Notes under the pieces: generated by a model
What the model was told of the DNA's origin: nothing
The model's input: the letters and a program-made list of their open reading frames with translations, nothing else
The model's database searches: none
In this document: positions 16,886 to 24,584 of the stretch, in pieces
How the letters are laid out: the number at the start of each line of letters is the position of its first letter
How positions within the stretch are numbered: the stretch's first letter is position 1
Origin: Streptomyces sp. NBC_01551
GTDB taxonomy: Bacteria; Actinomycetota; Actinomycetes; Streptomycetales; Streptomycetaceae
DNA length: 64,000 nt
Reading direction: 5' to 3'
NCBI RefSeq assembly: GCF_026339935.1
Contig: NZ_JAPEPX010000001.1
Location: 3,424,001 to 3,488,000, forward strand
Translations under genes and position numbers: made by a program

Positions 16886-17650
16886 TCAGACGGCCGCGAG
16901 CTCCGCGGCCTCTTCGGCGCCGAGGATCGTGTCCTCGTAGAGCTCCTTGTAGTAGAGGGCGAGGATCGACTGGTGCTCGCGCAGGTAGGTGCGCAGCGCC
17001 GCGATGTCCTCGTCGCTGCGGATCAGGAAGCGCAGCGCGGCCCAGACCTCGCCCGGGTGGTCGTCGTTGATGTCGGTGTGGGAGTGGCTGATCTGGCCGG
17101 CCAGGTTGCCCTCGCCGACCGACTCCTTGAGCGCGACGAGCTTGCGCGGCTCCAGCTTCACGTTCACGTACTCGACGAGGTACGAGTACGCGACGACGCC
17201 GAGCGGGCCCTCGTGGTCGAGGAGGTAGGAGAAGTAGCCGGTGAGCAGCTTCGTCGACAGGTACGGCTCGATGGCGAGGAACTCCTCGCGGGAGACGCCG
17301 ACCTTGGCGAGGTCGTCGATGAAGAGCTCGTCGTGGAGCATCTCCTCCTGCTCGTAGTTGGCCCAGATCTGCGCGGCTTCGGGGCTGCGCTTGGCGATCT
17401 CGGACAGGGCCTTGGACTCGGCGACGCGCAGCAGGCGGATGCGCCATGCCGTCTCGACGAGGTGGCGCTTGTAGTACGCGGAGTCGACGTTCTTGCCCTC
17501 CAGGTGCGCGGCGTGCGGCACGGACTCGTACCACTCCTGCACCTGCTGGTCGATCTGCTCGTCGATGGCGGCGCGCAGTTCGAGGGAGCGGGCGGCGTTG
17601 AGGAACGGGAAGCGGTTCTCGTAGCCGGCGTTGATGACGCGGTTGGTCAT
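16886..17650 (-). CDS. Heme-oxygenase-like diiron oxidase/oxygenase (HDO family)
   Basis: This 254-residue all-helical protein fits the iron-containing redox enzyme (HDO) superfamily, which includes UndA, BesC, SznF and RohS. Candidate iron ligands are Glu103 and His106 in EEMLHDE, Glu160 in YLVEY, and a cluster His189, His191, Asp193, Asp196/197 and His198 in SHSHTDINDDH. Members carry out N-oxygenation, C-C cleavage or desaturation of amino acids and fatty acids. The gene is immediately preceded by a ferredoxin and a ferredoxin reductase, a complete electron supply. The product is likely an oxidised amino acid or amine, which the ATP-grasp enzymes would then use. Substrate unknown. Confidence 0.8.
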   Translation of the reverse strand: MTNRVINAGYENRFPFLNAARSLELRAAIDEQIDQQVQEWYESVPHAAHLEGKNVDSAYYKRHLVETAWRIRLLRVAESKALSEIAKRSPEAAQIWANYEQEEMLHDELFIDDLAKVGVSREEFLAIEPYLSTKLLTGYFSYLLDHEGPLGVVAYSYLVEYVNVKLEPRKLVALKESVGEGNLAGQISHSHTDINDDHPGEVWAALRFLIRSDEDIAALRTYLREHQSILALYYKELYEDTILGAEEAAELAAV

Positions 17651-17712
17651 GGTGGTGACGGTTCTTTCTGTTGCGTGATGACGTGAACTGGTGTTCTGCG
17701 TGCGGTGATGGG

Positions 17713-18012
17713 TCAGTTGTCCGCGACGCGCAGGGTCGCGGCGTCCAGGAGGCGGCACTGGCAGGCCAGACGGTGGTCGCCGCCGGACTTGCCGAGGTCC
17801 TCCAGGAAGTCGATTTCGTCGGGGTCGGGTTCGCCCAGGGCCGCTACGCCGCCCTCCAGGACCTCGACCACGCAGGCGCCGCACGCCCCCGACCGGCAGC
17901 CGAAGGGGATGACGCGCTGCTGGATCTCGTACTCGAGGTCGGTGAGGCGGGAACCCGCCGGGAGCAAGACCTCCAGGCCCTGCGGCTGGAGCGTGAGCTT
18001 CTTGAGGTTCAT
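17713..18012 (-). CDS. [2Fe-2S] plant-type ferredoxin
   Basis: This 99-residue protein has the plant-type ferredoxin signature: Cys39, Cys44 and Cys47 in FGCRSGACGAC, with the fourth ligand Cys84 or Cys86 in ACQCRLL. It lies 62 bases upstream of the diiron enzyme and 47 bases downstream of the ferredoxin reductase. The obvious role is to carry electrons between them. The acidic insert PDPDEIDFLEDLG is typical of ferredoxins that serve oxygenases. Confidence 0.92.
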   Translation of the reverse strand: MNLKKLTLQPQGLEVLLPAGSRLTDLEYEIQQRVIPFGCRSGACGACVVEVLEGGVAALGEPDPDEIDFLEDLGKSGGDHRLACQCRLLDAATLRVADN

Positions 18013-18059
18013 CGGAGTTGGCGTTTCCTAGGGAGTGCCGGCGAAGCGGCGTCGGCCGG

Positions 18060-19142
18060 TCACCTCGTGGCGGGCACGCCGGGCGGGGTGAGCGGGGGCG
18101 GGACGGTGTCGGAGGAGTGCTCCGGGGCGAGCCGGGAGCCGGGGCGCAGGGCGACGGCCGCGTGGTTGACCGCGGTGGCCGCCTCGCCGAAGCCCACCGA
18201 GATCAGGGGGACGCGGCCGGGGTAGGTGCAGCCGTCGCCGGCGGCGTAGACGCCGGGCAGGCTGGTGCGCATGGCCTGGTCCACGGAGATCTGGCGGTTG
18301 TCGAGCGCCAGCCCCCAGCCGGCGATCGGGCCGAGCCGGCTGGTGAAGCCGAGCGCGGCGACCAGCGCCTGGGCGGGCCGCTCCAGGACGGTGTCGCCCG
18401 CGGTGATCCGTACCCGCTCCAGGGCGCCGCCGCCCTCGCAGGCGGTGACCCGGGCGTCGGTCAGGATCTCGACGGGGGAGTCGTGGAGCTGGCGGACGCT
18501 GTGCTCGTGCGCCCGGAAGGCGCCCCTGCGGTGGACGAGCGTGACGCTGCGGGCGAGCGGGGCGAGGGCGAGCGCCCAGTCGACCGCGCTGTCGCCGCCG
18601 CCCACGACGATGACGTCCCTGTCGCGGTGATCGTCGAGCCGGGCCACGTGGTACGCGACACCGCGGCCCTCGTACGGGACGGCGCACGGCAGGGTGCGCG
18701 GGCTGAAGCTGCCCAGGCCCGCGGTGATCACCACGGCCCCGGTGCGCACCAGCCGGCCCGCGTCGGTGCCGACCAGCCAGCCGTCACCGTCCCGTACCAG
18801 GGTGGTGGCGGTCTGCCCGAGCAGGTGCCGGGTCCCGAACGGGGCGGCCTGCGCGAGCAGGTTGTCGACGAGGTCGCGCCCCTTGATCGCGGGATGCCCG
18901 GCGATGTCGTACAGGAACTTCTCCGGGTAGAGCGCGGCGACCTGCCCGCCCGGGTGGGCGAGCGTGTCGACGACGGTGGTGCTCAGGCCGCGGAACCCGG
19001 CGTAGTACGCGGCGTACAGGCCGGCGGGTCCGGCGCCGATGACGGTCAGGTCGGTGGTGTGGTCGGGGATCGCGGGCGCGTCGGGCGCCTCGTGCGGGGC
19101 GGCCGCGTCGGGCGGGGCGGCCGCCTGGGGCCGGGTGGTCAT
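18060..19142 (-). CDS. Ferredoxin-NADP+ reductase, thioredoxin-reductase-like
   Basis: This 360-residue flavoprotein has two dinucleotide-binding sites: VIGAGPAGLYAAYYAG for FAD near the N-terminus and VVGGGDSAVDWAL for NADPH in the middle. GHPAIKGRDLVDNLLAQ, HRRGAFRAHE and TSLPGVYAAGDGCTYPG match type 2 ferredoxin-NADP reductases. It lacks the redox-active CxxC of thioredoxin reductases, so it should reduce ferredoxin. It starts 1 base after the upstream reductase gene and directs electrons to the ferredoxin encoded next. Confidence 0.9.
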   Translation of the reverse strand: MTTRPQAAAPPDAAAPHEAPDAPAIPDHTTDLTVIGAGPAGLYAAYYAGFRGLSTTVVDTLAHPGGQVAALYPEKFLYDIAGHPAIKGRDLVDNLLAQAAPFGTRHLLGQTATTLVRDGDGWLVGTDAGRLVRTGAVVITAGLGSFSPRTLPCAVPYEGRGVAYHVARLDDHRDRDVIVVGGGDSAVDWALALAPLARSVTLVHRRGAFRAHEHSVRQLHDSPVEILTDARVTACEGGGALERVRITAGDTVLERPAQALVAALGFTSRLGPIAGWGLALDNRQISVDQAMRTSLPGVYAAGDGCTYPGRVPLISVGFGEAATAVNHAAVALRPGSRLAPEHSSDTVPPPLTPPGVPATR

Positions 19143-19143
19143 G

Positions 19144-20175
19144 TCAGGCCTCCGCGCGGGCACGGTCCTCGCGCAGGGCGAGGAGCTGGTGGAGGAAGCC
19201 GTGGAGCGGCGCGGCGACCCCGGCACGGGCGGCGAGCCCCGCCACGGCGCCGGTCCAGGCGTCGAGTTCGGAGGGCCGGCCGGCGGCGATGTCGCGCTGC
19301 AGCGAGGACGTGCCCTCGGCGGGCTGCGCGTCCACGAAGGCGAGGGTCTCCTCGATGATTCCGGCGGGCAGGGTGACCCCGTGCGCCTCGGCGACCAGCC
19401 GGACCTCCGCCATGCCGTCGGCGAGCAGCTGCCGGGTGCCGGGGCGGGTGCGCAGCTCGCCGATGGTCGCGCCGGTGGCGGCGCCGAGTCCGCCGAAGGG
19501 CACGACGAAGAGCAGCTTCGCCCACAGTTCGGCCCAGATGTCCGCGGGCACGGTGACGGGCACGCCCGCCCCGGTGAAGGCATCGCGGATCCGGCGGACC
19601 CGCTCGCTGTCCCGGTTGTCCCACTCGCCGAAGGTGAGGGAGCCCGCGCCTCCGACGTGCCGGATCCGGCCGGGCCCGTCCAGCATGGTGATGATCTTCG
19701 CTACGGCCGGCAGGACGGCGGCGCGGCCGACCGCGGCGGCGGTCTCCTCCGGCGCGGTGACGCCGTTCTGCAGGGTCAGCACGGCGGTGCCGGGCCCGAC
19801 CAGCGGGTCCAGCAGCGGGAGCGCGGCGCCCAGCTGCCAGGTCTTCACGGCGAGCAGCACCAGGTCCACCGGGCCGGTGCGGCCGCCGCCTTCGCTGCCG
19901 CCTGCGCCGTCGGTGCTGCCTGCGCCGGCGGTGTCGTCCGTGCCGTCCGTGCCGTCGGAGGCGGACACCCGTGGCAGGGTCGTGGTCCCGCCGGGTCCGG
20001 TCACCGTCAGGCCGTGCTCGCGCAGCGCCGCGAGATGCGCGCCGCGGGCCACGAAATGCACATCGTGTCCCGCCCCGGCGAGCCGGGCGCCGAAGTAGCC
20101 GCCGATGCCGCCGGAACCGATCACCGCCACCTTCATGCCGCCGATGCGGTTCGCCCTAATAGCGTCCGTTCCCAT
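19144..20175 (-). CDS. Ketopantoate reductase-like (ApbA/PanE) NAD(P)H dehydrogenase
   Basis: The 343-residue product has a Rossmann motif VAVIGSGGIGGYFGARLAGAG, then LVLLAVKTWQL, LTLQNGVTAPE, and a C-terminal ApbA domain with ELWAKLLFVVPFGGLGAATGATIGE. The catalytic Lys and the Asn/Glu region are recognisable. An Asp/Gly/Thr-rich insert (about residues 73-97 from this start) is unusual. The ATG at 20175 has AGAGGG upstream; the Met of MKVAVIG at 20136 lacks a good ribosome-binding site. It heads the minus-strand operon. In a cluster setting it is more likely to reduce a 2-oxo acid for the product than to serve pantothenate synthesis. Confidence 0.82.
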   Translation of the reverse strand: MGTDAIRANRIGGMKVAVIGSGGIGGYFGARLAGAGHDVHFVARGAHLAALREHGLTVTGPGGTTTLPRVSASDGTDGTDDTAGAGSTDGAGGSEGGGRTGPVDLVLLAVKTWQLGAALPLLDPLVGPGTAVLTLQNGVTAPEETAAAVGRAAVLPAVAKIITMLDGPGRIRHVGGAGSLTFGEWDNRDSERVRRIRDAFTGAGVPVTVPADIWAELWAKLLFVVPFGGLGAATGATIGELRTRPGTRQLLADGMAEVRLVAEAHGVTLPAGIIEETLAFVDAQPAEGTSSLQRDIAAGRPSELDAWTGAVAGLAARAGVAAPLHGFLHQLLALREDRARAEA

Positions 20176-20177
20176 TT

Positions 20178-20189
20178 CAGAGCCCTCTG
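20178..20189. promoter_or_regulatory. Inverted repeat over the ribosome-binding site of the cluster operon
   Basis: CAGAG-CC-CTCTG is an inverted repeat that overlaps the AGAGGG ribosome-binding site of the first gene, and a TATACC-like -10 candidate lies just upstream on the minus strand. It may be an operator for the divergent LuxR-type regulator or a small leader hairpin. Assignment is tentative because the arms are only 5 bases. Confidence 0.35.
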
Positions 20190-20374
20190 GTATAGTCCAT
20201 TTGAAAGCGGTGCCCCGTCCTGCGTGCACCCGAATCGCGCCCGTACGGATCGTGCGCGACAATTCCGCAATCGGGGCAGGTGTCGGGTGGGCATTCACGT
20301 GACAAGCGCCGTGCTGCCGCTCTTATAAACCCGGTTTCCCGGTTGGTGTACAGCCGGTCCCGCACTCCGGCCGA

Positions 20375-20539
20375 TCAGGCGCCCGGTGCGTGCCAGATGA
20401 GCTCGTAGGTCGCGTTCGCGCTGGCCAGAGCAGGTGCGTTGACCTCATCCGCGGTGGCCCCGGCGAAGCCGGCCTGTGCCGTCACACCGGCGAGGGCGAG
20501 CGCGAGCAGAAATACAGAAGTGATACGTGCGGTAACCAC
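20375..20539 (-). CDS. Small secreted peptide at the head of the ATP-grasp cluster
   Basis: This 54-residue product starts GTG GTT ACC with GGGGGACG upstream. It has a classical signal peptide: a short basic start (VTARIT), a hydrophobic core SVFLLALALAGVTA, and a likely cleavage near GFAGATA. The mature part would be about 25 residues ending NATYELIWHAPGA. No cysteine is present, so it is not a disulfide or lanthionine precursor. It is divergent from the LuxR-type regulator at 20694, the same arrangement as the DSGWN-repeat peptide and its regulator near 55.7 kb. It may be a signalling peptide for that regulator, or less likely a substrate of the ATP-grasp enzymes. Confidence 0.65.
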   Translation of the reverse strand: MVTARITSVFLLALALAGVTAQAGFAGATADEVNAPALASANATYELIWHAPGA

Positions 20540-20693
20540 GGTAAAACGTCCCCCAAAGCAGCTGTTGATTCGAAGGGCGCAACCCCCTGCCCTTCTGGGA
20601 TCAGCTTGCCGAAGCAATTGCCGGGGTGCCACCGAAACCCGGTGGTGACAAGTCGCAGACAACTTCCACTCACCCTCAAGGGAGGCCAGGAAC

Positions 20694-21749
20694 GTGGAGA
20701 ATCGGACAGATGCGACATCGGAATCCAAAATTCCGGAGTTTTGTGAACTTCATGTGACGCTCTACCGCATGGCTTTGGAGCGCGGCTCGCTGCACCCGGT
20801 CGTCGCCATGCTGGATCTGGACCGGACGGCGGACGAGATCGAGGCGGCCGTGGCCGACCTCGCGGCCCTCAGCCTGCTCCGCCCGCGGCAGGGCGCGGAG
20901 CTCGGCAACTGCGGGGGACCCGCTGACGGTCCGGTCGAGTACCTCCCGAGCAACCCCGAGGTCGCGCTGACCCACCTGGTCGGCCCCATCGAGGCCGACA
21001 TCCGGCGGCTGCGCCGCCGGGCGGACGAGCTCGGCGCGCATGTGATGGCGATGAAGCCGGTCTTCGAGGAGGCGTGGCAGGGCCACTTCATGAAGGCACC
21101 GGTCGAGTACCTCACCAGCCTCGACGCCATCCGTGTCGCGCTGGAGCGGATCTCGGCCTCGATGCGGGTGGAACTCCTCGCTGCCCACCCCCACGTACCG
21201 CCGCCCGAGGCGCTGGACGACGCCTACCGCCGCACTGCCGAGCCGGTCGCCCGCGGCGTGCTGTGCCGCACCCTCTACCCGCATGCCGCGCTGTCCCACG
21301 GCTACATGCGCCAGCACCTGAGCCGCATGACCGAACTGGGCGTGGAGTTCCGCACGGTCAGCCACATCCCCGACCGCCTCCTGCTGATCGACGCCGCCAC
21401 CGCGATCATCTCGGACCCCGAACAGCCCCCGGGTCAGGGCGCGCTCGTCGTGCGCGACCCGTCCCTGGTCCGCCACCTCTACCGCTCGTGGGAAAGCGTC
21501 TGGGACTCGGGCCGCCCCTTCGTGGCCGCCGACACGGCCGCCGCCCAGACGTCCCCGAAGGAGGAGCTCCGCCGCTCCATCCTCCACCTGCTCGACGCGG
21601 GCATGAAGGACGAAATGGCCGCCCGCCGGCTGTCGATGTCGACGACCACCTACCGCCGCCACGTCGCCGACCTGCTGACGGAACTGGACGCCCAGAGCCG
21701 CTTCCAGGCCGGCAGCTACGCCCGCCGCGCCGGCTGGCTGACCGACTGA
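20694..21749 (+). CDS. LuxR-type regulator with TrmB-like N-terminus, peptide-associated family
   Basis: This 351-residue regulator starts with GTG after AGGGAGG. Residues 12-65 resemble a winged-helix TrmB-like segment, a central sensor domain follows, and the C-terminus (about 285-351) is a LuxR-type helix-turn-helix (GMKDEMAARRLSMSTTTYRRHVADLL). The central part shares with the regulator at 54624-55652 the pattern RGV-x-x-RTLY-x-H, then VE-x-RT, then a hydrophobic strand and PLV/PSLV before an aromatic-rich helix, so the two are paralogues. It lacks a receiver phosphorylation site. It probably controls the divergent operon and the peptide gene. Confidence 0.82.
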   Translation: MENRTDATSESKIPEFCELHVTLYRMALERGSLHPVVAMLDLDRTADEIEAAVADLAALSLLRPRQGAELGNCGGPADGPVEYLPSNPEVALTHLVGPIEADIRRLRRRADELGAHVMAMKPVFEEAWQGHFMKAPVEYLTSLDAIRVALERISASMRVELLAAHPHVPPPEALDDAYRRTAEPVARGVLCRTLYPHAALSHGYMRQHLSRMTELGVEFRTVSHIPDRLLLIDAATAIISDPEQPPGQGALVVRDPSLVRHLYRSWESVWDSGRPFVAADTAAAQTSPKEELRRSILHLLDAGMKDEMAARRLSMSTTTYRRHVADLLTELDAQSRFQAGSYARRAGWLTD

Positions 21750-21917
21750 CCGGGACAGCGGATGCGCGCCGCCGTGCCGGCGGCACCGGGCCACCCAGGT
21801 GGTCAGTTGAACGGCGAGGGCACGGCCTTCCGCATGGAGCAGCACAGCCCGCCAATCGGTTGATATGCCTGGCGAGTCGCGGATCCGCCCTACGGGTTTG
21901 CTGGGACGATCCCACCC

Positions 21918-23537
21918 ATGGCATCAAGGACAGGCTCGGTCGAGAGTTCGGCAACAGCGCGGGTCGTCCTGCTGACGCTCTCGGCCGGTCAGTTCCTGAT
22001 GGCGCTCGACAGCTCGGTCATGAACGTCTCGATCGCGACGGTGGCCGAGGACGTGGGCACGACCGTGACGGGCATCCAGGGCGCGATCACCGCCTACACC
22101 CTCGTGATGGCCATGTTCATGATCCCCGGCGGCAAGGTCGGGGCGCTGATCGGCCGCAAACGCGCGTTCCTGATCGGCTGCTGCATCTACGGGGCCGGCT
22201 CCCTCACCACGGCGCTCGCACCGAACCTGGCGGTGCTCCTGCTGGGCTGGGCGCTCCTCGAAGGTCTCGGGGCGGCGCTCATCCTGCCCGCGATCGTGGC
22301 GCTGGTGGCCGGCAACTTCGTCCCTGAACGCCGTCCCGCCGCCTACGGACTCGTCGCGGCGGCGGGAGCCGTGGCGATCGCGGTCGGGCCGCTCATCGGC
22401 GGTGTGGCGACGACGTACTTCTCCTGGCGGTGGGTCTTCGCCGGTGAGGTGCTGGTGGTGCTCGGCATCCTGGTGCTGGCCCGCCGCATCGCCGACGCCC
22501 CGGTCGGCGAACGCAAGCGCATCGATCTCGTCGGCGCCGTGCTGTCCGCGCTGGGGCTCGGGCTCTTCGTCTACGGGGTGCTCCGCTCGGACGAATGGGG
22601 CTGGTTCCAGCCGAAGCCCGACGCGCCCTCGTGGCTCGGGATCTCGCTGGTCGTGTGGCTGATGCTGGCAGGTCTGCTGCTGATCTGGGTCTTCCTGCGC
22701 TGGGAGGCCCGCGTCGTGGAACGGGGCGGGGACCCGCTCATCGACCCGGCGCTGCTACAGAACAGGCAGCTCACCGGCGGGCTGACCATGTTCTTCTTCC
22801 AGTACCTCGTGCAGATGGGCGTGTTCTTCGTCGTACCGCTCTACCTGTCGGTCGCCCTCGGCCTGTCCGCACTGCAGACCGGTGCCCGCCTCCTGCCGCT
22901 GTCGGTGACACTGCTGGCGGCCGCGGTCCTGATCCCCCGCTTCCTCCCCGACGTCTCGCCGCGGCGGGTGGTACGGCTCGGGGTCCTCGCCCTGCTCGCC
23001 GGTGCGGTGGTCCTGATGGCCGCGCTCGACGCGGACGCCGGTGCGGAAGTCGTCACCGTCCCCCTCCTGCTGATCGGGCTCGGCATGGGCGCGCTGGCGT
23101 CCCAGCTCGGGTCGGTCACGGTGTCCGCGGTACCGGAAGACAAGAGCGCGGAGGTCGGCGGCGTCCAGAACGCCGTCACCAACCTCGGCGCCTCGATCGG
23201 TACGGCCCTCGCCGGATCGATCATGATCGCCGCGCTCGCCGCTTCCTTCCTGACCAGCATCGAGCAGAATCCGGCGATCCCGGACAGCGTCAAGAGCCAG
23301 GCGACCGTCAAGATCCAAAGCGGCGCACCCTTCCTGTCGGACGCCCAGCTCGAGACGGCCCTCGACGAAGCCGGCACCAGCAGCGAGGTGACCCAAGCCG
23401 CACTGGACGCCAACGCCGCAGCCAGGCTCGACGGCCTCCAGGCCGCCCTCGCCATCCTCGCCCTCGCGGCCCTGCTCGCGTTGTTCTTCACCCACCGCAT
23501 CCCGACGGCCCAGCCCCGCTCGACGGCGCCGGTCTAA
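21918..23537 (+). CDS. MFS drug exporter, DHA2 (14-segment) family
   Basis: The 539-residue product has about fourteen transmembrane segments. Family motifs are visible: LDSSVMNVSIATVAEDVG (motif D1-like), GGKVGALIGRKRAFLIG (motif A) and GAAGAVAIAVGPLIGG (motif C). A soluble stretch of about 60 residues lies between the last two segments. It is the first plus-strand gene after the LuxR regulator, separated by 168 bases in which no clear regulatory element stands out. Such exporters are driven by proton motive force and act on hydrophobic drugs. It could serve the cluster, but there is no direct sign of co-regulation. Confidence 0.9.
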   Translation: MASRTGSVESSATARVVLLTLSAGQFLMALDSSVMNVSIATVAEDVGTTVTGIQGAITAYTLVMAMFMIPGGKVGALIGRKRAFLIGCCIYGAGSLTTALAPNLAVLLLGWALLEGLGAALILPAIVALVAGNFVPERRPAAYGLVAAAGAVAIAVGPLIGGVATTYFSWRWVFAGEVLVVLGILVLARRIADAPVGERKRIDLVGAVLSALGLGLFVYGVLRSDEWGWFQPKPDAPSWLGISLVVWLMLAGLLLIWVFLRWEARVVERGGDPLIDPALLQNRQLTGGLTMFFFQYLVQMGVFFVVPLYLSVALGLSALQTGARLLPLSVTLLAAAVLIPRFLPDVSPRRVVRLGVLALLAGAVVLMAALDADAGAEVVTVPLLLIGLGMGALASQLGSVTVSAVPEDKSAEVGGVQNAVTNLGASIGTALAGSIMIAALAASFLTSIEQNPAIPDSVKSQATVKIQSGAPFLSDAQLETALDEAGTSSEVTQAALDANAAARLDGLQAALAILALAALLALFFTHRIPTAQPRSTAPV

Positions 23538-23625
23538 AACCTCGCAGCCCGGGCACCGAGGTAGGTGGGGTCCTGTGCGTATGAACCGTGTACCGCGTAC
23601 CGCCTTCATTGACCGGGAGAGAAAT

Positions 23626-24102
23626 ATGACGATCAAGGACATCGGGCCGGAACCGCAAAGCTTCGACCTTGAGAAGGCGACGCTCGAGAACACGAACTAT
23701 CGCGCGGTCGCCTGGTCCGGGAAGTTCCTTCAGCTGACCCTCATGTCGATTCCGGTGGGTGAGGACATCGGCTTGGAGGCGCACCCGGAGACCGACCAGT
23801 TCCTACGACTCGACGCAGGCCGGGGCCGCGTCCAGATGGGCCGCACGAAGGATCGACTCGACTTCGACCGCGAGGTCGAGGATGGCTGGGCGATCTTCGT
23901 GCCCGCCGGCACTTGGCACAACGTCACCAACATCGGTGACGAGGCCCTACAGCTCTACGCCGTATACGCGCCGGTCCACCACGCGCCGGGCAAGATCCAG
24001 GCGGCAGCCGCCGACGCGGAGCGCGACGAGGACTCGGGCGACGACGAGCCGCCAAGCTGGTCGGTCCAGCCTGTCCAGCAGCCCTCGGACGAGCACGCCT
24101 GA
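23626..24102 (+). CDS. Cupin-domain protein
   Basis: This 158-residue protein has a single cupin barrel with metal-binding motifs GLEAHPETDQFLRLDAGRG (motif 1) and PAGTWHNVTNIGDEALQLY (motif 2), His and Glu ligands included. The C-terminal 30 residues are acidic and disordered (AERDEDSGDDEPP). ATG at 23626 follows GGGAGAG. Cupins of this small type bind metals or sugars and are often isomerases or sensors; no specific activity can be named. A broken HIT-domain reading frame follows directly. Confidence 0.85.
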   Translation: MTIKDIGPEPQSFDLEKATLENTNYRAVAWSGKFLQLTLMSIPVGEDIGLEAHPETDQFLRLDAGRGRVQMGRTKDRLDFDREVEDGWAIFVPAGTWHNVTNIGDEALQLYAVYAPVHHAPGKIQAAAADAERDEDSGDDEPPSWSVQPVQQPSDEHA

Positions 24103-24410
24103 CCAGCGCTCCCCACCGCGTAGAGGTCCTGGCGTCGCCGGACCGCCGGCTCCGGCCGGAGATCGCCCTTGTCGTCGAGGCCGTCTGCGAGCCGGAGCGG
24201 ACGTACCTCTACTCGCTCGGCAGCCAGCAGGGCAATGCGCATCTGCACTGGCACGTGGCCCCCCTGCCGACTGGCGTCCCGTACTCGAAGCAGCAGTTCC
24301 ACGCTCTGATGACGGAGAACGGTGTCCTGCCACTGCCGCCGGACCAAGCGGCCGAGACGGCTGGACGCCTGCGCGAGGTGCTCATCGCCAGAGGGCTCAA
24401 AGAGGGGTGA
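24099..24410 (+). pseudogene. HIT-family protein, N-terminally truncated remnant
   Basis: A reading frame without any start codon runs from inside the cupin stop to a TGA at 24408-24410. It encodes the C-terminal half of a HIT protein: VLASPDRRLRPEIALVVEAV, then the nucleotide-phosphate motif NAHLHWHVAPLP with its three His residues, then FHALMTENGVL and a final helix. The adenine-binding N-terminal half is absent. Fusion with the cupin frame would need a frameshift near 24099. A decayed gene is the simplest reading; a programmed frameshift is possible but unsupported. Confidence 0.7.
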
Positions 24411-24427
24411 CCGACGACGCGCAGCGT

Positions 24428-24472
24428 TACTCCCGGGGGAGTACGGGAGGGCCCGGGACACCCGGGGGAGTA
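24428..24472. promoter_or_regulatory. Operator-like repeats upstream of the MMPL transporter
   Basis: TACTCCC and GGGAGTA form an inverted repeat with a 2-base spacer at 24428-24443, and a further CCCGGGGGAGTA copy of its right half lies at 24461-24472. The array is 113-157 bases upstream of the MMPL start. It is a reasonable binding site for the NarL-type response regulator encoded at the end of this operon. Confidence 0.5.
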
Positions 24473-24584
24473 GGGGTGATCTCCTGCGTCGGTGTGACGG
24501 AACGGTGCGTCGAAGACGGGACGCTGGATGCAACCGGGCGGGCCACCGCGGCCACCGGTCCGAATCCATGCGGAGGGGCCCGAG

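Noticed and set aside
20375..20539. Reading the 54-residue secreted peptide as a lanthipeptide or other RiPP core
   Set aside because: It has no Cys, no leader-type motif and no RiPP-modifying enzyme nearby, so signalling is the simpler reading.
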